Positions 16,604-25,682 of a DNA stretch of 38,399 nt are shown piece by piece. The translations under genes were made by a program, and so were the position numbers. The notes beneath the pieces were generated by a model. The model was not told the origin of the DNA, did not search any database, and saw nothing but the letters and a program-made list of their open reading frames with translations. The stretch is from Nitrosomonas ureae (GTDB taxonomy: Bacteria > Pseudomonadota > Gammaproteobacteria > Burkholderiales > Nitrosomonadaceae), in assembly GCA_945872825.1 (NCBI GenBank), contig CAMCBD010000018.1, positions 1 through 38,399 of the forward strand. Reading direction: 5' to 3'. Position 1 is the first letter of the stretch. Each line of letters opens with the position of its first letter.

Positions 16604-18238
16604 ATGCGTATTGCCATTGCTCAGATTAATAGCACGGTAGGCGATATCACAGGAAATACTGCAAAGATACTGGATGCGGTAAATCAGGCGAAGCAGGCCG
16701 GCGCTTCGTTGGTAATAACGCCGGAGTTAGCGCTGTCCGGATACCCGCCCGCTGATTTATTATTACGCGAAACTTTCTGTCAATCTTGTAACAGTGCACT
16801 GACAAAATTGGTTGAAGCAATTGATGACATCGCATTAATTGTGGGCTATCCCAGTTACCGGGAAGGCAAACTGTATAATGCTGCCTCCGTGATTCAGCGC
16901 GGCAAAATCATTCACACCTATTACAAAAGAATACTCAATCAAGCTCCTTTCTTTAACGAATCCTATTATTTCGATACCGGCTCAGAATCGTGTATATTTG
17001 AACTGGGCGGGGTTAAATTTGGCATTGCGATCTGCGCTGACTTCTGGCTAAGCAACTTGCTCTGCGCAAAAGATTGTTCCGATCTCGATATTTTGTTAGT
17101 ACTCAGCGCTTCGGCTTATCGTATCAACAAGCAAGCTTCTCGTTATCAAATCACCCGTCAATTTATTGAGCAGACTGGTATCTCCATTATTCACACTAAT
17201 TTGGTTGGTGGACAGGATGAACTGGTTTTTGATGGCGCTTCTTTTGCAATGAACCGGCAAGAGGAATTAACCCATCAGCTTGGCGAGTTTGTTGAAACTA
17301 TTGAATTAATCGATATTCAGGACAACCAGCCCATAAAAACTAAGTTGGAAGCTCCACAACTTCCCATAGCCAGTATCTATCAGGCATTATGTTTGGGGGT
17401 TAGAGATTATGTCCGTAAGAACAATTTTCCTGGCGCATTGTTAGGTTTATCCGGCGGAGTAGATTCAGCACTGGTGCTAGCGATTGCGGTCGATGCACTG
17501 GGTGCAGATAAGATTAAAGCTGTTATGATGCCTTCCCAATACACAGCCAGCATCAGTCTGGAAGACGCCAATGAGATGGCTGAATTATTAGGTGTTAAAC
17601 TCTTCGAAAGCAACATCCAGTCATTATTTGGCCAGTATCTGTCAAACATCGAAAGTCACTTTCAAATTACACCTGATTCCACCCCATCGAATACCATGCC
17701 GGAGAATTTACAAGCGCGCATACGCGGGACTTTATTGATGGCGTTGTCAAACCATTCGGGTTCGATTGTACTGACTACTGGCAACAAATCTGAGATGGCG
17801 GTTGGTTATTGCACGTTGTATGGCGATATGGCAGGCGGCTTTGCAGTATTAAAGGACATCAGTAAAACCCTAGTTTATGCGCTCTGCGAATACCGTAATC
17901 AAATTAGCCGGGTCATTCCTGAGCGTATTATTCGACGTGCACCTTCCGCCGAATTACGGCCAAATCAAACGGATCAAGATAATTTGCCACCGTATGAAAT
18001 TTTAGATGCGATTATAGAAGCTTATGTCGAAAAAAATTATTCTCCGGCGGAAATTATTGCGCTGAATTATAGCGAATCAGATGTCAAGAAAGTCATTCAC
18101 TTAATTCATGGGAGCGAGTATAAGCGCCGCCAATCTCCCCCGGGTGTTCGTATTACGCATTGCGATTTTGGCACGGCATGGCATTACCCCATCACATCCA
18201 GCTATAGAGTTTGGTCTACACAATCCAGAGATGAATAG
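16604..18238 (+). CDS. nadE: Glutamine-dependent NAD+ synthetase
   Basis: A 544-residue two-domain enzyme. The N-terminal nitrilase-like glutaminase (about 1-255) has the catalytic set Glu in TPELALSGYPPADLLL, Lys in YYKRILNQAPFFNE, and Cys in GIAICADFW. The C-terminal synthetase (about 265-544) has the PP-loop GLSGGVDSAL, TTGNKSEMAVGYCTLYGDMAGG and RRAPSAELRPNQTDQD. It amidates nicotinic acid adenine dinucleotide with ammonia released from glutamine and carried through an internal tunnel, the last step of NAD synthesis. The length is normal and all active-site residues are seen. Confidence 0.95.
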   Translation: MRIAIAQINSTVGDITGNTAKILDAVNQAKQAGASLVITPELALSGYPPADLLLRETFCQSCNSALTKLVEAIDDIALIVGYPSYREGKLYNAASVIQRGKIIHTYYKRILNQAPFFNESYYFDTGSESCIFELGGVKFGIAICADFWLSNLLCAKDCSDLDILLVLSASAYRINKQASRYQITRQFIEQTGISIIHTNLVGGQDELVFDGASFAMNRQEELTHQLGEFVETIELIDIQDNQPIKTKLEAPQLPIASIYQALCLGVRDYVRKNNFPGALLGLSGGVDSALVLAIAVDALGADKIKAVMMPSQYTASISLEDANEMAELLGVKLFESNIQSLFGQYLSNIESHFQITPDSTPSNTMPENLQARIRGTLLMALSNHSGSIVLTTGNKSEMAVGYCTLYGDMAGGFAVLKDISKTLVYALCEYRNQISRVIPERIIRRAPSAELRPNQTDQDNLPPYEILDAIIEAYVEKNYSPAEIIALNYSESDVKKVIHLIHGSEYKRRQSPPGVRITHCDFGTAWHYPITSSYRVWSTQSRDE

Positions 18239-18278
18239 GATCGATGGAACTTGAATAGTATATCGATATCCTATTTTC

Positions 18279-19789
18279 ATGAACTTTATCTACTTGATCA
18301 TTGCGGTATCAATCCTGTTTCCGGAAAATAGTTATGCACATGAATTACCTGATCTGGGAGATGTATCTCAAGCGACTATCACACCCCACCAGGAACGGAA
18401 AATTGGTTTGCAAATCATGCGTCAGATTCGTGCCGACCCCAGTTATTTGGATGACCCCGAAATAGCCAGTTATCTCAGTAACCTCGGTCATAAATTAATC
18501 GCCAATTCCGATGAGACCAATGCAGGGCAATCGTTTGAATTTTTTGCTCTACAGGACTCATCGATCAATGCATTCGCTTTACCTGGCGGGTTCATGGGAT
18601 TTAATAGCGGATTGATTATGCCGCACAAAGTGAATCGGAATTGGCTGCTGTGATGTCACACGAAATTGCGCATGTGACACAAAAACATCTGGCGCGCATG
18701 ATTGCCGGACAGAAATTCGATTTGATAAAGTCATTGGCGACACTTGCGGTCGCCATTATTGCCGCACGCTCTAATCCGCAAGCGAGTCAAGCCATATTGG
18801 TTGCTTCCCAGGCCAGTGCGATTCAGTCAAAATTGGATTTTACCCGCAAGCATGAAAAAGAAGCAGACCGGATTGGTTTAAGTATCCTGCTCGATGCAGG
18901 GTTTGAACCGCAAGGAATGTCCACTTTTTTTGAACGCCTGCAAAGAGCTGGGCGGTTCCATGAAAATGGCGCGCCTTCGTATTTACGTACTCACCCCATC
19001 ACTTATGAGCGTATCGCAGATATCCAAAATCGCATTCGCGAAATGCCATACCGCCAAGTTCCCGATAGTATCGATTTTTTATTGGTACGCGCTAAATTAC
19101 GCGCTATGCAAGGAAAACCGCATGATGCAGCCATGCAATTTAAATCCCGTTTGGATGAGAAACGATATACCAATGAAGCCGTTGAACGCTATGGCTATAT
19201 TCATGCTTTATTACGAGATAAAAAGAACAAACAGGCAAGTAACGAACTCGCGCATCTATATCAAATATTGCAGCGTGATTCTTCTACAGCGATGCTGACC
19301 AATCATCGATTGGGAAAAACAGTACGCGTTGAAAATAAAAATGTGATTGCAGGCGCAATGATTGAGACACTTTCAGGTAGTGTCAAACTGGCTAATGGAA
19401 AAATTAATGAAGCATTTGATATTTATAAAAGTGCATTAAAAATTTATCCACAGCATCGCGCATTGATTCACGGGTATGCGCATGCTTTAATACAAAACAA
19501 ACAGACTGAAACAGCACTTGCGTTTATTAACAAACAATTACTGCTTATTCCAAATGATCCGCAACTGTTTAGCTTACAGGCTCAATGCTACGCCTTATTC
19601 GGTGATAGAATGCTTCAGCATCGTGCACTGGCAGAATCGTATATGCTCAAGGGACACACTGCAGGTGCGCTTGATCAATTGCAAACTGCACTGCAAAATA
19701 GCAACGGAAATTTTTACCAGCTATCCAGTGTTGAAGCACGTCTTAAACAAATACAAGCACTGAAAGCAGAAGAAGATAAAGAAAAATAA
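18279..19789 (+). pseudogene. bepA: BepA/YfgC-like M48 metalloprotease, split by a one-base frameshift
   Basis: The first frame (18279-18653) gives a signal peptide (MNFIYLIIAVSILFPENSYA), HQERKIGLQIMRQIR and FALPGGFMGFNSGLIM, then runs off as PHKVNRNWLL. The second frame resumes as AQSESELAAVMSHEIAHVTQKH with the zinc motif HEIAH and later KHEKEADRIG (third ligand Glu), followed by tetratricopeptide-like helices to 19789. The family reads LIMAAQSESEL at the junction. A single G missing between ATG and CC at about 18620 would restore this exactly. The restored protein is about 500 residues, normal for BepA, a periplasmic protease and chaperone for outer-membrane proteins such as LptD. It is either a genuine mutation or a sequencing/assembly error. 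The downstream part is otherwise intact with no other stops, which favours a recent event or an error. Confidence 0.85.
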
Positions 19790-19898
19790 AAGCACGCAAT
19801 ATTATTTTGGCAATCCGCACAATACATTCACCTAATTTTCTAAATGAGTCTTTTGATTACTATTTATTCCCGAGTTGCATTCCATCAAGTTTCTCTAA

Positions 19899-21047
19899 AT
19901 GTTAACTGTTAGCATTAAACGAATTGTCATTGTTTTAATCCTGATTTTTGTCTCGGCTGCCTACTACTGGGTTAGCGGCGGGAAAAAAGAATCTAAAGAG
20001 AATCAATATAAAACCCGGAGCATTGAACAGGGCAACATCATACAATCCATCTCTGCTAACGGCACGTTGACCCCCGTTGTCCTTGTCAACGTCGGTACTC
20101 AGGTTTCAGGGACTGTGGCTAAATTATATGCGGATTATAACGATCATGTTGAAGTTGGTCAGATTCTGGCTGAACTGGATCCGGCTTTACTACGGGCTCA
20201 ATTGCAGCAATCCAAAGCAAATCTTCTCAACGCCCAAGTAACCTTGAGAATTGCTGATAGCAAATTGAAACGTCATCAATTGTTGAGAGATAAAGAATTC
20301 ATTTCACTTGAAGCATTACAAATGATCGAACAGGAAATGGAAGTAGCACGAGCGCAGTTGGCAATCAGTAAGGCCCAAGTTGAGCGTGACCAAACTAATC
20401 TCAATTACAGTGTTATCCGGTCTCCCATATCGGGAGTAATCATCGCGCGGAATGTAGACATCGGCCAAACTGTGGCTGCCAATTTCCAAACACCGATCTT
20501 ATTTCAAATCGCCAAAGATCTCCGGCAAATGCAAGTCAACATCAGTGTCGCAGAAGCCGATATCGGCCAATTACATCTTGGCCAGCTCATTAATTTTACC
20601 GTTGATGCGTTTCAGCAACGTAAATTCTCCGGTACAGTGAAGCAAGTTCGACTCAATCCGACGATTCAAGAGAATGTTGTCACGTATAACGTAGTTGCCA
20701 TGGTTGATAATGATGACGGAACCTTATTGCCGGGCATGACGGCTAATATCAATTTTATTGTCAACCAAAAAAATGATGTTTTACGCGTACCCAATGCAGC
20801 CTTGCGTTATCAGCCGAAGGATATTGAGTCGAGTGAAGGTAGCAAAATATCAAAATCAGCCAATCAATCTGTAGTGCACCTTTTAGTAGAAAACCAATCT
20901 ATCCCTGTCAGTGTAATCGCTGGTATAACGGATGGTAATTTCACTGAAATCGTCAAGGGTGAGATAAAAGCAGGCGATAAAGTAATTATTAGTGAAGTTG
21001 TCGACAAAAAGGAATCGGAAAGTAAGTTCAAATTAAGAGTATTCTAA
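19899..21047 (+). CDS. macA: MacA-like periplasmic adaptor (membrane fusion protein)
   Basis: A 382-residue HlyD-family protein. One N-terminal membrane anchor (about residues 7-26) is followed by a lipoyl half-motif (SANGTLTPVVLVNVGTQVSG), an alpha-helical hairpin (about 95-155), the second lipoyl half (VIRSPISGVIIARNVDIGQTV), a beta-barrel (QLHLGQLINFTVDAF) and a membrane-proximal domain. It links the inner-membrane ABC transporter to an outer-membrane channel, TolC-like, which is not in the window. Its TAA overlaps the ATG of the ATPase gene by one base (TAATG), indicating translational coupling. The substrate is unknown; MacAB systems export macrolides, lipopeptides or haem-type compounds. 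Confidence 0.85.
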   Translation: MLTVSIKRIVIVLILIFVSAAYYWVSGGKKESKENQYKTRSIEQGNIIQSISANGTLTPVVLVNVGTQVSGTVAKLYADYNDHVEVGQILAELDPALLRAQLQQSKANLLNAQVTLRIADSKLKRHQLLRDKEFISLEALQMIEQEMEVARAQLAISKAQVERDQTNLNYSVIRSPISGVIIARNVDIGQTVAANFQTPILFQIAKDLRQMQVNISVAEADIGQLHLGQLINFTVDAFQQRKFSGTVKQVRLNPTIQENVVTYNVVAMVDNDDGTLLPGMTANINFIVNQKNDVLRVPNAALRYQPKDIESSEGSKISKSANQSVVHLLVENQSIPVSVIAGITDGNFTEIVKGEIKAGDKVIISEVVDKKESESKFKLRVF

Positions 21048-21805
21048 TGCTTCCGATTCAGACAAATCATGTCGGCCATTCGCTGATTAGAATTAAGAGT
21101 CTTTGTAAAAGCTACAATTTGCAAGATGCCAGTGGAAAGACCGTCACGAATCAAGTTCTGTTTAATATCGACTTGATCATCAATCAAGGTGAATTTGTTG
21201 CCATTATGGGACATTCCGGATCGGGTAAATCGACACTGATGAATATACTCGGTTGCCTTGATACCCCGACAAGCGGATCTTATTGGCTCTCCGAGGAAAA
21301 TGTCGCCACACTCACCAACGATGAACTGGCGCGCATTCGTAACCAAAAAATCGGTTTCGTATTTCAGGGATTTAACTTGCTAAAGCGTGTGACAGCACTG
21401 GATAATGTGGCAACACCATTACTGTATGCTGGTGTCGGCCGTTCTCAAAGCCGCAAACAAGCATTAGAACTTCTCCGTCGCACCGGCTTAGAAAATTTTG
21501 CCATGCATCAGCCCAATCAGCTCTCAGGGGGACAACAACAACGTGTCGCAATCAGTCGCGCACTGATCAACCAACCGCCACTAATTCTAGCTGATGAACC
21601 CACGGGAAATCTTGATACGCAAACCAGTCGTGAAATTATGTTACTGTTTCAGCAGCTTAATCGTGACCAAGGGATTACTATCGTTCTGGTCACGCATGAA
21701 GATGATATTGCAGCTTATGCAAAACGCTTAATTCGCCTAAAGGATGGGCATATTATTTATGATAAGAACAACGATAACGAGGCAATTTTAGATAAGCTCT
21801 CATGA
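21047..21805 (+). CDS. macB: MacB/LolD-type ABC transporter ATP-binding protein
   Basis: A 252-residue nucleotide-binding subunit with Walker [10 protein letters not shown] (about 56-64), the Q-loop VFQGFNLL, the signature LSGGQQQR, Walker [12 protein letters not shown] and a switch His in VTHEDD. This is the ATPase half that E. coli MacB has fused to its permease; here ATPase and permease are separate genes, as in the YknYZ and LolD arrangement. It is coupled to the adaptor gene by a one-base overlap and followed after about 60 bp by the permease. Confidence 0.88.
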   Translation: MLPIQTNHVGHSLIRIKSLCKSYNLQDASGKTVTNQVLFNIDLIINQGEFVAIMGHSGSGKSTLMNILGCLDTPTSGSYWLSEENVATLTNDELARIRNQKIGFVFQGFNLLKRVTALDNVATPLLYAGVGRSQSRKQALELLRRTGLENFAMHQPNQLSGGQQQRVAISRALINQPPLILADEPTGNLDTQTSREIMLLFQQLNRDQGITIVLVTHEDDIAAYAKRLIRLKDGHIIYDKNNDNEAILDKLS

Positions 21806-21868
21806 CCTTTTTCGGTTTAATCACAGTCTCCCATTGAATCCGATTCATGATTGATCTCTACCGACACG

Positions 21869-23092
21869 ATGAATCTATCTGCAATTATTGGTGAAGCACT
21901 GCGTGCCTTGCGTCAAAATCGCTTGCGTACCGGATTAACTATGCTGGGCATGATCATCGGCGTAGCGGCCGTTATTTTAATGTTATCTATTGGTCAAGGC
22001 GCGCAAACTAAAATTAACCAAACCATCGCTGAGATGGGCAGTAATCTATTTATCGTTGTCCCAGGTGCCACATCTTCCGGAGGATTTAGCTTTGGTAGCG
22101 GTAGCATCAGAACCTTAACGATCCATGATGCGCAAGCGATTGCGGAATTACCGACAATCAGTGCAACGGCACCTGTCATTTCGGGGACAGCACAGCTCAA
22201 TTATGCCGCCAAAAATTGGAGCACCCTCATCACCGGCACTACACCGGATTATTTTTCGGTAGGTAATTGGAAAATAGAATCGGGCACATTCTTTACTGAA
22301 TCCGATCTTCGTTCGGCTAACCGTGTAGTTGTGTTGGGATCAGTCACAGCGCAGAACTTGTTCAGTGATGAAGATCCCGTTGGAAAAACCATACGCATAA
22401 CCAACCGCCCTTTCCTCGTAGTTGGTGTGTTAATGGCCAAAGGACAAAGCCTAACGGGGCGTGACCAGGATGACAATATTTTCATACCGATCACAACCAG
22501 CGAGAGACAGGTTACCGGTAATCAGTTTCCCGGCTCTATCCGTCTTATGTTAGTGCAGTGCAAGTCAGCGGATGAAATGGATATCGCTGAAATGGAAATT
22601 ACTCAACTATTACTCCAACGCCATCGTATCGCAAAAGGTAAAGAAAATGATTTCACCGTCCGCAATTTAACGGCACTTGCTGATGTTGCGACAGGCGCTG
22701 CAAAAGTGATGTCGATGGTATTAGGCGCCATCGCATCGGTATCTTTATTGGTCGGCGGCATTGGCATTATGAATATTATGCTAGTATCTGTGACTGAGCG
22801 TACCCGTGAAATTGGTATTCGCATGGCAATCGGCGCCAATCAGCGCGCAATTCTTACTCAATTTCTGCTAGAGGCTATGATGATCTGTATCATGGGTGGG
22901 CTGATAGGTTTGTTACTAGGTATTGGCGGCGCTTGGGTAGTCAGTCAGGTTGCTGATATGCTCATTGTCATTACACTGGGCATGATTGGTTTGGCTTTTT
23001 TATTTGCTTCGGCGGTTGGCATATTTTTTGGTTTTTACCCTGCCAAGAAAGCTGCTTCACTGAAACCAGTCGATGCACTTCGATATGAATAA
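21869..23092 (+). CDS. MacB-like ABC transporter permease (FtsX fold)
   Basis: A protein of about 407 residues with one N-terminal transmembrane helix (LRTGLTMLGMIIGVAAVILML), a large periplasmic MacB_PCD domain, and three C-terminal helices with VSVTERTREIGIRMAIGA, the FtsX-family coupling region, ending FGFYPAKKAASLKPVDALRYE. It works as a mechanotransmission permease with the ATPase at 21047 and the adaptor at 19899. The frame is open from a TTG at 21851, but the ATG at 21869 gives the usual family N-terminus (MNLSAIIGEALRALRQNRLR), so I prefer it. Neither start has a clear ribosome-binding site. Confidence 0.88.
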   Translation: MNLSAIIGEALRALRQNRLRTGLTMLGMIIGVAAVILMLSIGQGAQTKINQTIAEMGSNLFIVVPGATSSGGFSFGSGSIRTLTIHDAQAIAELPTISATAPVISGTAQLNYAAKNWSTLITGTTPDYFSVGNWKIESGTFFTESDLRSANRVVVLGSVTAQNLFSDEDPVGKTIRITNRPFLVVGVLMAKGQSLTGRDQDDNIFIPITTSERQVTGNQFPGSIRLMLVQCKSADEMDIAEMEITQLLLQRHRIAKGKENDFTVRNLTALADVATGAAKVMSMVLGAIASVSLLVGGIGIMNIMLVSVTERTREIGIRMAIGANQRAILTQFLLEAMMICIMGGLIGLLLGIGGAWVVSQVADMLIVITLGMIGLAFLFASAVGIFFGFYPAKKAASLKPVDALRYE

Positions 23093-23146
23093 CTTATCTA
23101 AGTTTAGTCAATTAGCTTGCATTCGGTGCCCAAATAGGAGTAACTC

Positions 23147-23758
23147 ATGACAATCAAAGAGCGCCCTACTTCTGAGTTTCTAGCAATTGTCGTAGTAGAA
23201 AATACAAAAGAAGCGATAACAGTAGGTGAAATCAAAAATGCGCTACATGAGCGTGGTTTTGGTATCTTAATGGCCATTGCTGCCCTGCCCATATGTCTTC
23301 CAATACCCGTACCACCCGGTTATACAACATTCTTTTCTATTCCATTATTCATTTTTTCGATACAAATGACTCTCGGCATGCAAGCTCCCTGGTTACCAGC
23401 CTGGATTGAAAAGAAATCAATCAAACGATTATATCTTGAGAAAATAGTTGCAAAAGCAAACCCTTGGCTCAAGAAAATTGAAAATCGTATGCATCCGCGT
23501 ATGACCTATATCAGTATACATACATGGGAGAGAATTATTGGTATTTTTTCCTTTGTTTTTGCGCTATCGATAGCACTTCCGTTACCCTTGACTAATTTTG
23601 CGCCAGGTTGGGGAATACTGGTGATGTCTCTGGGACTTCTGAACCGAGATGGTGTAACCATATTGATCGGCATGATCATTGGTACGATTGGAATCGGCCT
23701 TACTATGATTATCTTGGTAATGCTATGGATGGGAATGACAATGCCATCATTCTATTGA
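23147..23758 (+). CDS. ExoD-like (exopolysaccharide synthesis) membrane protein
   Basis: A 203-residue membrane protein. A soluble N-terminus (TVGEIKNALHERGFGILMAIAALP) is followed by about four hydrophobic segments, including PICLPIPVPPGYTTFFSIPL and the ending GWGILVMSLGLLNRDGVTILIG. This arrangement matches the ExoD family, named from a Sinorhizobium gene needed for exopolysaccharide production and alkali tolerance; its biochemical role is not known. It begins 54 bp after the ABC permease, with AGGAG before the ATG, and may be read through from it. Confidence 0.8.
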   Translation: MTIKERPTSEFLAIVVVENTKEAITVGEIKNALHERGFGILMAIAALPICLPIPVPPGYTTFFSIPLFIFSIQMTLGMQAPWLPAWIEKKSIKRLYLEKIVAKANPWLKKIENRMHPRMTYISIHTWERIIGIFSFVFALSIALPLPLTNFAPGWGILVMSLGLLNRDGVTILIGMIIGTIGIGLTMIILVMLWMGMTMPSFY

Positions 23759-23930
23759 TTTATTGCCTCAGCAAGCGGTACAGTCTCTGGAGTTATGAAT
23801 CATTGCTCCTATGATCTAAATGGCTCAGAATTCACTTAAGGAGAGTGGTTTGTTTTTAACACGTGATGACCGCAAGATCAGTATTATCGGTGGCTTATTC
23901 CAATTACAGATAGAAACAGTAACAATATAA

Positions 23931-24524
23931 CCTTTAATCTTTGGTAGAGGCCATCATGGCACGGTTAAAGAAAGCAAGGCTGCAGCAGAACTCCGAGCTG
24001 CGCAAGCGATCGTGCTACCATTGGCGCTAGGTTTGAGTCTGGAGCAGACGGCACTTACCATTGTACGTTCGGTAGGTGTCACCTGCAGAATGCGCACCCG
24101 GCATGATCCAGAGACGGGAGAAGAAAATAAAACCACGCGCAATAAACGTGAGTTACGTAACCGCGCCAAGGCCAGTCTGGAGCAGGAAGCCATGATTCTG
24201 GATGAAGTGCTGAGTGAGGTCGCTACCGGTGGTGTGGTCATTGTTCCGCCCTTGAAGCCAGCGGTTGAAGCAGGCTGAGCAAGCCACTGGCGTTGTCCAC
24301 TCTGTACCAGATGCTGGCACGGCATGGCTGGCGCAAACTGGCCCCGGATAAAAGCCATCCACAAGCCGATCCAGCGACGCGCGAGGCGTGAAAAAAAACT
24401 CCCCGAGCGGCTAACCGACGAAATAGCGGCTTTTGCGGTCCCGCGCCCGCTGCACCTAATGTTTCAGGACAAAGCACGTTTCAGCGGGAGTTTGGAACGG
24501 GGGCACACATTCATAGCTGATTAG
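23931..24524 (+). pseudogene. Decayed, truncated IS630-family transposase
   Basis: The frame is open from 23931 and reads TVKESKAAAELRAAQAIVLP and later LEQTALTIVRSVG (helix-turn-helix domain) to a stop at 24276. A shift to the next frame continues LSKPLALSTLYQMLARHGWR to a stop at 24389. A second shift gives KKLPERLTDEI and LHLMFQDKARFS, the region of the first catalytic Asp in IS630/Tc1-mariner transposases (normally FQDEARFG). The protein then ends at 24522. The second Asp and the Glu of the DDE triad are missing, no in-frame ATG precedes it, and two frameshifts are present, so it is inactive. The long minus-strand frames opposite it are shadows. Confidence 0.8.
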
Positions 24525-24662
24525 AAATCATGCAGAAGCACTGTCTAAAAACCAGGCAGCGATTAAAAAAATGTGGTAAGAAACGTGGTGCCTTTTTTAA
24601 CCGTAGAAATAAATATGATTAGTTACATATAATTACAGAACGAATGTGAATGATACCGCCGC

Positions 24663-25115
24663 TCATTTCTTGAGTATCGCAAGTTGTTCTTTCAATGCTT
24701 TAATTTCCTCTTCTGCCCGGATTTGCGGGGTAACGTCTAATTGAACACCTAGGAAATAGAGTAAATTCCCATTGGAATCAAAAAGTGGTGACATTAGTAA
24801 ATGGTTATAAAATAACTCACCATTCTTACGATAATTATGCAGCGTCACTTCAACGGATTTCTTATCTTTTATAGCTTCTCGCAATTTATTAATTTCTGTT
24901 TGATCGTGTTCCTTTCCCTGCAAGAAACGGCAATTTTTACCTACAACTTCCGCTAACGTATATCCAGTTATCGTTTCAAAAGCTTTATTAACATAAACCA
25001 ATGGCATATCCTCTTGATCAGGATCAGCCAGTGACACTCCGTTTACACATGAATCAAGAATCTTGGACAATACTTGTGGAATTAATCCAGGGTCTTTTTC
25101 AACGATAAAATCCAT
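24663..25115 (-). CDS. Short LOV-domain blue-light photoreceptor
   Basis: A 150-residue protein made of one PAS/LOV domain (about 15-130) and a C-terminal coiled-coil helix (RAEEEIKALKEQLAILKK). The flavin signature GKNCRFLQG holds Cys62, the residue that forms the light-driven adduct with FMN C4a. Asn94 (HNYRKNG), Asn104 (LFYNHLL) and Gln125 (LGVQLDVT) are the conserved FMN-contacting residues. No kinase, GGDEF, HTH or other output domain is fused, so it is a 'short LOV' protein like those of Pseudomonas putida, which signal by changes in dimerisation. It has GGAGAG before the ATG and lies 77 bp downstream of the SRPBCC gene, last in a probable three-gene operon with the FAD oxidoreductase. 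Confidence 0.9.
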   Translation of the reverse strand: MDFIVEKDPGLIPQVLSKILDSCVNGVSLADPDQEDMPLVYVNKAFETITGYTLAEVVGKNCRFLQGKEHDQTEINKLREAIKDKKSVEVTLHNYRKNGELFYNHLLMSPLFDSNGNLLYFLGVQLDVTPQIRAEEEIKALKEQLAILKK

Positions 25116-25192
25116 GATTTTCTCTCCAGGTTAATCAATTGTTGGCTAAATAAATACACTTATGCTGGGATTGCCAATTACTTGGTATCAGT

Positions 25193-25657
25193 CTAATCTG
25201 CTTCAATTAATTTCTTGATGTTCTTGACGGTCCGTTCGGTTCCGTCTTGAACAGCAATGCGTACCAGCTTTTCAAATGGCCTTACATGTAAATCGAGACT
25301 CAGCAGCTCAAAGATAAACGTTATCCGGCTATCTGAAGCGTTGACTGATTCAATCACATAGTCACATCGGTAAGGATTAGAAACACCTTCAAAACAAATA
25401 CGTGCCCCTACATCAAAAAATTTAACTTTGAATGTCGATTCAGAGCGATTGCCTTGATCAATGCGCACTTGACGGCATAGTGTCCCCAATTTTATAGGTC
25501 CATCGGTGAGCTTCTCCAACTCTTTAACCTCCGGTGACCATCTGGGATAGTTAATAAGCAAATCATTACCAATAAAATTAAAAAGCTTTTCACTGGGCGT
25601 TTGGATTATTGTATTGGCCTTGCCAATTACAGGGGTATCTTTGAACAAACCAAGCAT
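25193..25657 (-). CDS. SRPBCC (START/polyketide-cyclase-like) ligand-binding protein
   Basis: A protein of about 154 residues with the SRPBCC pattern: IIQTPSEKLFNFIGNDLLINYPRWSPEV at the N-terminus, a central beta-sheet (TFKVKFFDVGARICFEGVS, SRITFIFELLSL) and a long C-terminal helix (GTERTVKNIKKLIEAD). Members bind hydrophobic ligands or act as cyclases; no catalytic assignment is possible. Two ATGs lie six bases apart (25663 and 25657). AGGAGG is only one base before the first but seven before the second, so 25657 is the better start. It lies 25 bp after the oxidoreductase gene and upstream of the LOV gene. Confidence 0.75.
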   Translation of the reverse strand: MLGLFKDTPVIGKANTIIQTPSEKLFNFIGNDLLINYPRWSPEVKELEKLTDGPIKLGTLCRQVRIDQGNRSESTFKVKFFDVGARICFEGVSNPYRCDYVIESVNASDSRITFIFELLSLDLHVRPFEKLVRIAVQDGTERTVKNIKKLIEAD

Positions 25658-25682
25658 TGTCATGCCTCCTGCGTAGTATTTG

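Noticed and set aside
18620-18653. Programmed ribosomal frameshift in the BepA-like gene
   Set aside because: No slippery heptamer or downstream stem is visible and the family is not known for recoding; a mutation or sequencing error is simpler.
23954-24364. 136-codon minus-strand open frame
   Set aside because: It is the antisense of the IS630 transposase remnant, whose plus-strand translation is clearly protein-like.
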